9,318 bases of DNA from Verrucomicrobiota bacterium (GTDB lineage Bacteria; Verrucomicrobiota; Verrucomicrobiae; Limisphaerales; UBA11358). The stretch lies in the NCBI GenBank assembly GCA_014860005.1, contig JACZKP010000042.1:1-9318 (forward strand), read 5' to 3'. A program made the translations under genes and the position numbers. Positions 1 through 5,786 of the stretch are shown here, piece by piece (positions within the stretch are counted from its first letter, which is position 1; each line of letters starts with the position of its first letter). The notes beneath the pieces were generated by a model. That model had not been told where the DNA came from. It searched no databases and saw only the letters and a program-made list of their open reading frames with translations.

Positions 1-4
1 TCTT

Positions 5-25
5 ACGCATCGAGGAGTGATGCGC
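5..25 (-). terminator. Possible hairpin after the response regulator
   Basis: The plus strand has CGCATC (6-11) and GATGCG (19-24) around a 7-base loop, a perfect 6-bp stem that a flanking G-U pair can extend in the minus-strand RNA. It begins about five bases past the response regulator stop, where a transcription terminator would be expected. No U-tract follows in the few bases left before the window edge, so intrinsic termination is not shown. It may be only a 3'-end stabilising hairpin. Confidence 0.3.
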
Positions 26-29
26 TTCC

Positions 30-1445
30 TCAGGGAGTGCGCAGACCGAAATGGGTCAGCTTCTCGCGCATGGTCTGGCGGGAGACGTTCAGCCAGCGGG
101 CGGCCTTGGCCTGGTTGCCCTGGGCCAGTTCGATGGCGCGCGTGAAGAGTTGTCGCTCCACGGCTTCGATGACGGCGGCGTGCGCGTCGGCTAGCGTTCC
201 CTGGCGGGCAGCGTCCAGAAATTCGTCCACGAATACCGTCAGGGTCTGGTGTATCGCCGTGACCGTTCTGGCGCTTTTCAGCATCACCTTCTTGAGGGTG
301 TCCACGCTGATGGGAAAATCGCGGGAAAGCAGCAGCGCCTGCCGGATCACGTTGGCAAGCTGCCGCACGTTGCCCGGCCACGGCTGTTGTTGAAGCCAGG
401 CGGTGGCCTCGGGATGAATCGCGGCGGAGTTCAACTCCAGTTCCCGGGCGAAGCGCCGTAGAAAATATCTCACGAGGTCGGGAATGTCCTCCAGCCGGTC
501 GCGCAACGGCGGCAGATGGATGACAAAGGAACTGAGCCGGTAGAACAAGTCTTCGCGAAATTGTTTCTCGCCGATCGCGTGTTCCAGATCCCGATGCGTG
601 GCGGCTATGATGCGTGCGTCCACCGAAATGGCTTCCTTGCCACCGACCCGTTGGATGCATTTCTCCTGAAGCACCCGGAGCAGTTTGGCCTGCGTGAAGG
701 TGCTCAGGTCGCCAATTTCATCAAGCAGCAATGTGCCGCCGTCCGCCTGTTCGAAGCGCCCGATGCGCCGGCTTTCCGCGCCGGTGAACGCGCCGCGTTC
801 GTGACCGAACAATTCGCTCTCCAGCAGGTTCTCGGGAATCGCCGCGCAATTGACGGCGATGAAGGGTTTGTCCGCGCGGGCGCTGTGCTGGTAAATGGCG
901 CGCGCCACCAGTTCCTTGCCGGTGCCGGTTTCGCCGCGAATGAGCACAGCCACTGATTTCCCGGCCACGCGGCCAATCTCCTTGCAGACTTCCTGCATCA
1001 CGCGGCTGTTGCCCACGATGGCTTCGCCGGTTGAGGCCGCGTCGCCCAGGTCCACCGGTTCGGTCATCAGCCGCGCGCGGGCCACGGCTTTGCCGGTGAC
1101 TTCGAGCAGGTCCTCCATTTCAAACGGCTTGATCAGGTATTCAAACGCACCGCGCTTGGTGGCCTCGATGACCGTTTCCGTCGTCCCAAACGCGGTCATC
1201 AACACGAGCGGCAGCCGGGGTTTGGCGGTGTGCAACCGGCGCACCAGTTCCAAACCATCAATACCGGGCAGCCGCAAATCCGTGATAACCACGTCAAACG
1301 GCTCCGCTTGCGCCCGGGCAAAACCTTCGTCGCCGCGATGCGACACCGTGACGGCGTAACCTTCCGAGGTGAGCATTTTCTCCAGCGACACGGCGGCGCG
1401 CGTGTCGTCTTCGATCAACAGAATTCTTGCGGAACTGGCAATCAT
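30..1445 (-). CDS. Sigma-54-dependent NtrC/AtoC-family response regulator
   Basis: This is a cytoplasmic transcription activator that takes a phosphate from a histidine kinase and drives sigma-54 RNA polymerase open-complex formation by ATP hydrolysis. Numbered from a TTG start at 1457 (475 residues), the receiver domain covers about 10-125, with acidic residues E16-D17-D18, phospho-acceptor D60, T88 and K110. The AAA+ domain covers about 147-380, with Walker A GETGTGKE (175-182), the sigma-54 contact loop GAFTGA (222-227), Walker B ending LLLDEIGD (243-250) and the WPGNVRQL motif (360-367). A Fis-type helix-turn-helix lies at about 448-472. All key residues are present and the length is normal. 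I prefer ATG at 1445 (471 residues) over TTG at 1457 because it leaves only a few residues before the receiver; neither has a clear Shine-Dalgarno. The likely partner kinase is at 3595-4971 on the same strand, separated by an inserted cassette. Target genes and signal are unknown. Confidence 0.95.
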   Translation of the reverse strand: MIASSARILLIEDDTRAAVSLEKMLTSEGYAVTVSHRGDEGFARAQAEPFDVVITDLRLPGIDGLELVRRLHTAKPRLPLVLMTAFGTTETVIEATKRGAFEYLIKPFEMEDLLEVTGKAVARARLMTEPVDLGDAASTGEAIVGNSRVMQEVCKEIGRVAGKSVAVLIRGETGTGKELVARAIYQHSARADKPFIAVNCAAIPENLLESELFGHERGAFTGAESRRIGRFEQADGGTLLLDEIGDLSTFTQAKLLRVLQEKCIQRVGGKEAISVDARIIAATHRDLEHAIGEKQFREDLFYRLSSFVIHLPPLRDRLEDIPDLVRYFLRRFARELELNSAAIHPEATAWLQQQPWPGNVRQLANVIRQALLLSRDFPISVDTLKKVMLKSARTVTAIHQTLTVFVDEFLDAARQGTLADAHAAVIEAVERQLFTRAIELAQGNQAKAARWLNVSRQTMREKLTHFGLRTP

Positions 1446-1460
1446 GCTTTTCAACAAGGG

Positions 1461-1654
1461 TCAGGATGGCATTGAAAAAGGTATTGCGTCCAGCATGAGC
1501 ATCGAGCCGGCGACGGACTGGCCTTCGCAAATGAAGACCATCGTGCCTTTGCCTTTTCCTTCTTTTTGTCGAAATGATTCTTGCAGTCCTTCAACTGCGG
1601 AATGCGCAACATGATCGCCTTGGCGCGTTCCCGTAGGTTCAGAATCTCTGTCAG
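1461..1654 (-). pseudogene. Remnant of a topoisomerase IV / gyrase subunit B-type gene
   Basis: Read on the minus strand directly after the TAG at 1655-1657, one frame gives RERAKAIMLRIPQLKDCKNH. The adjacent frame then gives GTMVFICEGQSVAGSM and ends at a stop at 1461-1463. Together these match the part of type II topoisomerase B subunits (ParE/GyrB, Bacteroidetes/Verrucomicrobia style) leading into the TOPRIM domain, whose catalytic motif has the form EGxSAxGS. The frame changes in an A-rich run around 1560-1568; restoring one A would join the two halves. After AGSM (about 1500) the expected RD...QAxFxLRGK continuation is missing, and a stop follows 11 residues later. With no ATPase domain, no remaining TOPRIM and no C-terminal part, this cannot be functional. 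The TOPRIM motif here is separate from the neighbouring TOPRIM-like gene. Recognition is from memory of the family, without a database search. A chance-open frame or a short real protein is less likely. Confidence 0.6.
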
Positions 1655-2215
1655 CTACCGCAAATTCTCTAACGTACAGCCTTTCTGCTGGCTTTGATGC
1701 CAAAGCTGTTCGTAGAAATTCTCAAATGACTTGTTCTGAAGCCATTGTTTGAGTGGCGCACTCCGAACATAGGCGGCCAACACCGGTTCTTGTTGTTCCT
1801 TGTCAAAGCCAACCAAGCCGAATGCCTTCTTTACAACTGGTGAGGGATCATCTGTGTTGAGTTCCGCACGCGAACAGCCCTTTTTGGCGGAAAGATGATC
1901 GGGCGCTTTCGCGAGCCAGCACTCTGCGTTGCGGTCGCAAACTCCAAAGATCACACGATGGCGAAATTCTGTAGGACATTTGGCCTCATCCGCGCGTAAC
2001 ACATCACGCCAGTTCTCAAGGTTTGAGTCCCGCAGAAAGATAATTAGGTCAGCGCCTTTCTGGGTAAGTATTTTGCATTCCTTGGGAATCTGGCTGCGCG
2101 GAAGTTGACCCCGGAAGCGGCCTTCCACCAGTTCGGCCTCTGGACACCACCGATCTCGAAGTCCATGGAGAATGGCCCGGTCTCCACTCCCCTCGACGCA
2201 GAACGCGATCTTCAT
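1655..2215 (-). CDS. TOPRIM-fold / DUF4276-like putative nuclease, partner of the upstream ATPase
   Basis: A 186-residue soluble protein with no signal peptide or membrane segment. It opens with a beta strand and the acidic turn VEGSGD (7-12, E8). A hydrophobic strand then leads to LIIFLRDSN (57-65, D63), followed by FGVCDRNAECWLAKAP (90-105, with D94, E98 and W100-L101). This order (E, then strand plus D, then an ExWLxA-type motif) is what I associate with small TOPRIM-like families such as DUF4276, RloB and DUF4435, which are predicted or shown metal-dependent nucleases in defence systems. The second acidic motif is D-x-N rather than the classical D-x-D, so activity is uncertain. The ATG overlaps the stop of the ATPase gene (ATGA, 2212-2215), so the two are probably translationally coupled and act together. 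The stop is followed at once by a topoisomerase remnant. Base composition is poorer in GC than the flanking genes, which fits recent acquisition. Family assignment is moderate; the role in defence is inferred from context. Confidence 0.72.
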   Translation of the reverse strand: MKIAFCVEGSGDRAILHGLRDRWCPEAELVEGRFRGQLPRSQIPKECKILTQKGADLIIFLRDSNLENWRDVLRADEAKCPTEFRHRVIFGVCDRNAECWLAKAPDHLSAKKGCSRAELNTDDPSPVVKKAFGLVGFDKEQQEPVLAAYVRSAPLKQWLQNKSFENFYEQLWHQSQQKGCTLENLR

Positions 2216-3423
2216 GTGAGCATGTCGTGGAAATGAAGTTCGCCGAGGGTCATGTCATCGAGGAGTTGCTTGAGCTTGACTGGGTCTGGACGAGTCAAAA
2301 CAGATGAAGGCGTCCCAGCCTTTATGACGTGAACGCCCTCAAGGCACTTGTCAAATAGGTCCATGAAGTAGGGATTGTGGGTTGTAAAAATAAACTGTCC
2401 GAGTTTGCCATCTGGCTCGATGCGCTGGAGAAGCGGTTTTAGATGACCAACGAAAAGGCCGTTCTCCGGTTCTTCGATGATCGTCAAAGGAGCAAAGCCC
2501 TCGGTCTCGGCGATTTGAGCAGCCGTCAGGATGACGTACGCAATCGCCAGAAAGCGGAGCGTGCCGTCTGACATGCTTCGAGTGCTGAAACGATGAGCCT
2601 TATCGTCTTCGCAGAAAAGATGAACGTGTTCAGGGTCGGGCGCTGAAAAGCTGAAGAGGTCAAGCTTCGGTTCAAGCTTGCGTACTGCATCAATGAGCTT
2701 CCGCTCCAAGCGGGGTTTCTGATTGTGAAGGTCGAAAATGGCGCGGCTGAGATTTGCGCCGGAACTTGCCAGCGCGCCGTCGTCCCGGCCAACGTCAGGG
2801 GAACGGAGCAAATCAGGATTGAAATTAAAGTATTTCCAAGACTGGAGATACCGCCGAAACAGGATCGCCCTAGGGTTGTTCTCCAATTCGTACAATCTGG
2901 AAAGCATCGTTGCGTTCGTCGCGGTGGTTGACGTGATGTAGTAGGGAGAGTTCGGATGATTGTTTGCGAAGCCTTCTTCGTGAAGCATCCGCACTCTCCC
3001 ATCCCGGTTTTCCAAAAGCAGAGTATCGGCAAATCGACCGCCAGTCGCTTTCAGCGTTTCCTCTGTCACTTTGAGGGATTCTGAGCCAGCGCCCTCGCTG
3101 CGCGGGTCGCTCCGCGCGATCTCCAAACGCAATGAGTATGAGCAACGCAGCGGTTGTCCACGGAATGGAACTTCACTTTCGATCTCAAAATTCAGATTTC
3201 TCGCCTCTGGCGTGAGCAGATTGGTTACGTTCCACCGTTCACCAATTGCCCCCAGCAGAGCAGCGTCGAGATTCTGGTCGCTGGAGCGACCAATGAAACG
3301 CAGTGCCGAGCAGAGGTTAGTCTTGCCCGCATTGTTTGGGCCAACGAGCAAATTCATCCCCGCAGGTCGAAACTCGGTGTTCAGCAAACTCCGAAAATTA
3401 TTCGCAAGGAATCGCTTTAGCAT
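2212..3423 (-). CDS. ABC-type AAA ATPase (AAA_21 / OLD-like) of a two-gene cassette
   Basis: A 403-residue soluble ATPase of the SMC/RecF/OLD-like ABC class. It has the usual N-terminus of this group (FRSL...NLLVGPNNAGKTN) with Walker A GPNNAGKT (28-35). An insert region of about 70-270 lacks the long coiled coil of SMC or Rad50. The ABC signature SMSDGTLRFLA is at 283-293, Walker B with the catalytic glutamates LTIIEEPEN at 313-321, and the switch histidine in FTTHNP at 346-351. All catalytic elements are intact. Members usually dimerise on ATP and control a partner effector; the overlapping downstream TOPRIM-like gene is the obvious partner. The arrangement resembles AriA-AriB (PARIS), AbiL-type pairs and split OLD nucleases, all phage-defence systems, but I cannot assign it to one. 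The start is ATG at 3421-3423 with no strong Shine-Dalgarno. The insert between kinase and regulator and its lower GC suggest horizontal arrival. Confidence 0.88.
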   Translation of the reverse strand: MLKRFLANNFRSLLNTEFRPAGMNLLVGPNNAGKTNLCSALRFIGRSSDQNLDAALLGAIGERWNVTNLLTPEARNLNFEIESEVPFRGQPLRCSYSLRLEIARSDPRSEGAGSESLKVTEETLKATGGRFADTLLLENRDGRVRMLHEEGFANNHPNSPYYITSTTATNATMLSRLYELENNPRAILFRRYLQSWKYFNFNPDLLRSPDVGRDDGALASSGANLSRAIFDLHNQKPRLERKLIDAVRKLEPKLDLFSFSAPDPEHVHLFCEDDKAHRFSTRSMSDGTLRFLAIAYVILTAAQIAETEGFAPLTIIEEPENGLFVGHLKPLLQRIEPDGKLGQFIFTTHNPYFMDLFDKCLEGVHVIKAGTPSSVLTRPDPVKLKQLLDDMTLGELHFHDMLT

Positions 3424-3594
3424 ATTGGGATGGTAGTGGTTCGTGGCGTTAAATCAATTGCGCTATTCCCGTGCGTTTCTGATGCAGTTTCGTCGGCAAT
3501 GTCATTGAGCCGAACGGGCGGGACGCCCGTGCCACTAAGCTCCTTCACGGCGTTGTTGCGCTCGGTTGCGAGTGCCACGAAGCAGCATGGGATA
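3424..3594. other. Non-coding gap between kinase stop and ATPase start
   Basis: This 171-base gap has no convincing gene. It holds the REP-like palindrome at 3514-3530 and an AT-rich patch (about 3448-3462) upstream of the ATPase start, where a promoter for the cassette could lie. I could not find a clear -35/-10 pair. No further topoisomerase-like protein sequence was seen here in either strand, so the missing 5' part of the remnant at 1461-1654 is not beside the other edge of the cassette. Confidence 0.5.
3514..3530. repeat. REP-like palindrome
   Basis: ACGGGCG (3514-3520) and CGCCCGT (3524-3530) form a perfect 7-bp inverted repeat with a GGA loop. The surrounding minus-strand frame reads SGTGVPPV and the plus frame TGGTPVPL. 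From memory, such peptide strings occur in many spurious open frames of Verrucomicrobia and Planctomycetes because this GC-rich palindrome is dispersed in intergenic DNA. Only one copy is visible in this window, so its repeat nature is established knowledge applied here, not seen. Confidence 0.5.
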
Positions 3595-4971
3595 CTAGCG
3601 GAGTTCGTGGTCATGACTTTGCGCAATGGGCAGGACGACGCTGAACACCGTGCCGTGCCCGGCCTGCGTCTGATATTCCAACGCGCCGCCGTGCTTTTCC
3701 AGAATGCGCGCGGCGATGCTGAGGCCGAGGCCCGTGCCGGTTTCTTTCGTGGTGAAGAACGGGTCGAACAGCCGTTGCTGGACTTTGGGAGGAATGCCCT
3801 TGCCGGTATCTTCCACCTCCAGGACCGCGACGTGCGTCGCCCGCGTGCCCAGCCGGCCCGGTTTGGTGCGGGTGCGCAAAATGATTGTGCCGCGTTGCCC
3901 TATGCTTTCCGTGGCGTTCTTGATTAGATTGATAAGGACCTGTTTGAGTTGCTGCGCATCTGCGTTGATCTGCGGGTCGGCCAGAAATTCACATTTGAGT
4001 TCGATGGAATTCTTCTCCAGTTCCGGCCGGAACAAATCGGCGAGTTCGCGGAAGGGCGCGGTGGCTTTGATCATTTCCAGTCGCGGCTCGGTCGGGCGCG
4101 CGAACAGGAGGAAGTCCTTGATGATGTCGTCCAGGCGCGAGATTTCGTCGCCGATGAAGCGGTTGTCCTCCAGAGGTTCGGAATTTTCGGGCAGCAGTTT
4201 GCGCTGGGTGAAGAGACGGGCTTTGATCGCGGTGAGCGGGTTGCGAATCTCATGCGCCACGCCCGCCGCGAGCGCGCCGAGCGCCACGAGTTTTTCCTGC
4301 CGTTCCACCAACGCGCGCGTTTCGATCAGCTTGACCCGGAGGGGTGCAATCAGTCCGCGATAAACCACCACCGTTACCACGAGGCTCAGGACGATCAGCA
4401 GGCCGAGCGATACGACCAGCAGTAACTGCAGTTCAGCGAGCGCCTGATTCGCATTCGCAAGGGCGATTTGCAGCGACGCGCGCTGGGTGTCGGCCAATTC
4501 CCGCGCCAGGGACAGGAGGCGGTTCGACTCTTTCTCGGTGCGCTCGAACAAGGCGGCGGGGGAACCGGGGCCGGCAATCCGCGCGCTTTCTTCGAGGATC
4601 TCAAGCGCGTTCGTAAAGTAAACGTCGAGCGCGTTCTCGATTTGCTTCAGGAGTTCGCCCTCGGCGGCTTCGGCCAATTCGGCCCGATGTTGCGCCAGCC
4701 AGAGCTTGAGTGCGTCGCTGTTCGTATGGAAGCGGACCCGGTCGGCGGGATCTTCGCGCAGGTCGAAGCGCAGCAACGTATCGTTGAACTCCAGAACGGC
4801 GGCGATCAGATGATCGGCCAGGTGATAACCGCCCGCTTGCATGGCCTCGAAGCGCTGCTGCAATTGGAGGGTCTGCCGCCACGCATGGCGCTCGGTCCAG
4901 CCGACGAGGATCGCGCCCAACGCCACGGTGGCGAGGAAGCCGGTCAACCGCAGTTTGATGGGCGACTTCAT
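3595..4971 (-). CDS. Membrane sensor histidine kinase (NtrB/AtoS-like)
   Basis: A 458-residue inner-membrane kinase that should phosphorylate the NtrC-type regulator downstream on the same strand. A short positive N-terminus leads into transmembrane helix 1 (about 8-26). A mostly helical, probably periplasmic sensor region (27-180) follows, then transmembrane helix 2 (about 182-205). A short linker leads to the HisKA domain with the phospho-acceptor in AAGVAHEIRNPLTAI (H240). The ATP-binding domain has the N-box LINLIKNATESI (347-357, with N348 and N352), G1 DTGKGIP (388-394), FFTT (405-408) and G2 GTGLGLS (412-418). No PAS domain is apparent and the sensor shows no recognisable ligand-binding family, so the signal is unknown. 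The start is ATG at 4969-4971. A sigma-54-like promoter lies at 4999-5014, fitting self-activation by its own regulator. The kinase and regulator would normally be adjacent; here 2.1 kb of other DNA lies between them. Confidence 0.94.
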   Translation of the reverse strand: MKSPIKLRLTGFLATVALGAILVGWTERHAWRQTLQLQQRFEAMQAGGYHLADHLIAAVLEFNDTLLRFDLREDPADRVRFHTNSDALKLWLAQHRAELAEAAEGELLKQIENALDVYFTNALEILEESARIAGPGSPAALFERTEKESNRLLSLARELADTQRASLQIALANANQALAELQLLLVVSLGLLIVLSLVVTVVVYRGLIAPLRVKLIETRALVERQEKLVALGALAAGVAHEIRNPLTAIKARLFTQRKLLPENSEPLEDNRFIGDEISRLDDIIKDFLLFARPTEPRLEMIKATAPFRELADLFRPELEKNSIELKCEFLADPQINADAQQLKQVLINLIKNATESIGQRGTIILRTRTKPGRLGTRATHVAVLEVEDTGKGIPPKVQQRLFDPFFTTKETGTGLGLSIAARILEKHGGALEYQTQAGHGTVFSVVLPIAQSHDHELR

Positions 4972-4976
4972 GCAAA

Positions 4977-5015
4977 TGGCAACCTACTGGTCACCCGTGG
5001 CAACTCACTGGCCAC
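4977..5015. repeat. Two-copy direct repeat, 21-bp period, upstream of the kinase
   Basis: TGGCAACCTACTGGTCAC (4977-4994) and TGGCAACTCACTGGCCAC (4998-5015) match at 15 of 18 positions and start 21 bp apart. Each copy contains two TGGNNAC half-units, so the half-units start at 4977, 4988, 4998 and 5009, about one helical turn apart on the same face. It lies just ahead of the kinase ATG and overlaps the sigma-54-like motif. A binding site for a regulator is possible; so is chance. Confidence 0.5.
4999..5014 (-). promoter_or_regulatory. Candidate sigma-54 (-24/-12) promoter for the histidine kinase
   Basis: The minus strand reads TGGCCAGTGAGTTGCC. Against the consensus TGGCAC-N5-TTGC(A/T), it keeps TGGC, the exact spacing and TTGC; the invariant GG and GC dinucleotides are 10 bases apart. 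Transcription would start near 4988, leaving about 17 bases before the kinase ATG at 4971. The regulator of this locus carries a GAFTGA loop, so it works only with sigma-54 polymerase, which makes self-control attractive. Enhancer sites further upstream were not identified. Confidence 0.5.
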
Positions 5016-5117
5016 ATTCTCAGGAACGAATCGTGTGTCTTTTGGCATAAGCCATTGATTTTCGGGCATTCGCTTCGTTGCCGACGGCTGGCATGGACAA
5101 AGCTGAAGGAGAATAGC
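5016..5117. other. Divergent intergenic region
   Basis: This stretch separates the minus-strand kinase from the plus-strand gene run. It must hold the promoter for the plus-strand genes, but I see no convincing -35/-10 pair. It contains a small dyad TGGC-ATAA-GCCA (5044-5055). A good ribosome-binding sequence, GAAGGAG, is at 5105-5111. Confidence 0.4.
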
Positions 5118-5159
5118 GTGAACCGAACCAAATTTCAGCCAGCGAAAAACAGACGGTGA
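5118..5159 (+). CDS. Possible 13-codon leader peptide
   Basis: GAAGGAG (5105-5111), the best Shine-Dalgarno I see in the window, is followed after six bases by GTG at 5118. This opens a 13-residue frame, (V/M)NRTKFQPAKNRR, that stops at 5157-5159. The stop overlaps a GTG (5156-5158) of the next small gene in GTGA form. The peptide is basic and rich in polar residues. It could be a leader that couples translation into the following genes, or the ribosome site may simply serve a longer untranslated start. No attenuator hairpins were found. The call is speculative. Confidence 0.25.
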   Translation: MNRTKFQPAKNRR

Positions 5160-5164
5160 TTACC

Positions 5165-5350
5165 ATGAAAGCGTCCAAGATTTTCAAATCGTTCGAGGCC
5201 CTGCCGCAAGACAAACGCGCGCAGCGGACCAATCAAGCCCCGCAAGAGCCGGCGCGCGGTAAGCCGACGGAGAGCATGAAGGCTCAACCCGCCTCACCAC
5301 CCGGGGATTTCCCTCGCGCCACGCCTCGCCAGTGGGGCATCAACGAGTAA
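5165..5350 (+). CDS. Small hypothetical protein
   Basis: From ATG at 5165 this encodes 61 residues; GTG at 5156 would add three more. The family is not recognised. The protein is hydrophilic, rich in Pro, Ala, Lys, Arg and Gln, has no membrane segment or cysteines, and looks disordered apart from an initial helix (KASKIFKSFEALP). It ends three bases before the next start, and its start overlaps the stop of the possible leader, which supports membership in a translated operon. It may be a real small protein or a chance-open frame in an untranslated region. Confidence 0.45.
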   Translation: MKASKIFKSFEALPQDKRAQRTNQAPQEPARGKPTESMKAQPASPPGDFPRATPRQWGINE

Positions 5351-5353
5351 GTC

Positions 5354-5782
5354 ATGAAGCATCCCCTTTCGCCATGGCTCGTTCGCTACGGCTTGTTTCT
5401 CGTGAGCGTAGGGATCGTCGCGGTGCTGTATGAGCCCAAGAGCGGCCAGTTTGGATTTAATCCGGCCGCCAAGACGGCGCTGATGTCGGGCGGCATTTGC
5501 GGGGGACTTTCCCTTGCCTGGGGATGGTTGTTGGGCCGTGGTTTTCAGTGGGCGCGGGTGGCCGCGATGATTTCAGGTTCGCTGTTTCTCGCCGCTTTCA
5601 CCTGGCGTTCCATTGCGGGCTGGATGGCGTTCGCCGGCGGACAACCGGAGAAATGGTTTGCCTCGACGCTGATCACCAGCATGTGGGTGGCGACGCTGGT
5701 GTTGTTGATCATGCTGGTGCGAAATCGTGCCGCCCGCGCGCCGATGGAGTCGATTGGCATCCAAAAACAACCTGTCAACTGA
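5354..5782 (+). CDS. Four-helix integral membrane protein, possibly TMEM14-like
   Basis: A 142-residue hydrophobic protein with four probable transmembrane helices at about 9-26, 39-60, 66-93 and 101-122, and a short polar C-terminus ending QKQPVN. The glycine-rich second helix (MSGGICGGLSLAWGWLLG region) and the overall size and helix spacing recall the TMEM14/UPF0136 group, whose bacterial function is unknown. The match is by general pattern only. ATG at 5354 lies three bases after the preceding small gene, and the stop is four bases before the metallopeptidase start, so it is probably co-transcribed with both. No catalytic motif is seen. Confidence 0.75.
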   Translation: MKHPLSPWLVRYGLFLVSVGIVAVLYEPKSGQFGFNPAAKTALMSGGICGGLSLAWGWLLGRGFQWARVAAMISGSLFLAAFTWRSIAGWMAFAGGQPEKWFASTLITSMWVATLVLLIMLVRNRAARAPMESIGIQKQPVN

Positions 5783-5786
5783 ACCA

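Noticed and set aside
1583..1598. GCAGT-CCTTCA-ACTGC dyad as a terminator for the cassette
   Set aside because: The stem is only five base pairs, no T-run follows on the minus strand, and it lies inside the topoisomerase remnant, so it is probably incidental.
1461..1703. 80-residue minus-strand frame starting inside the TOPRIM-like gene
   Set aside because: Only its last part (after about 1565) resembles topoisomerase B. The first part is out of frame with that homology and overlaps the TOPRIM-like gene, so it is treated as part of a remnant and not as a gene.
1458..3594. Target-site duplications or terminal inverted repeats bounding the cassette
   Set aside because: Comparing sequence near the two edges by eye gave no convincing matching ends, and there is no transposase or integrase in the insert.
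3417..3626. 69-residue minus-strand frame containing GTGVPPV
   Set aside because: It spans the palindrome and overlaps both flanking genes. This peptide string is a by-product of the repeat.
5044..5060. Second sigma-54-like motif TGGCATAAGCCATTGA on the plus strand
   Set aside because: The GC dinucleotide of the -12 element is missing at the required spacing, so it was not called.
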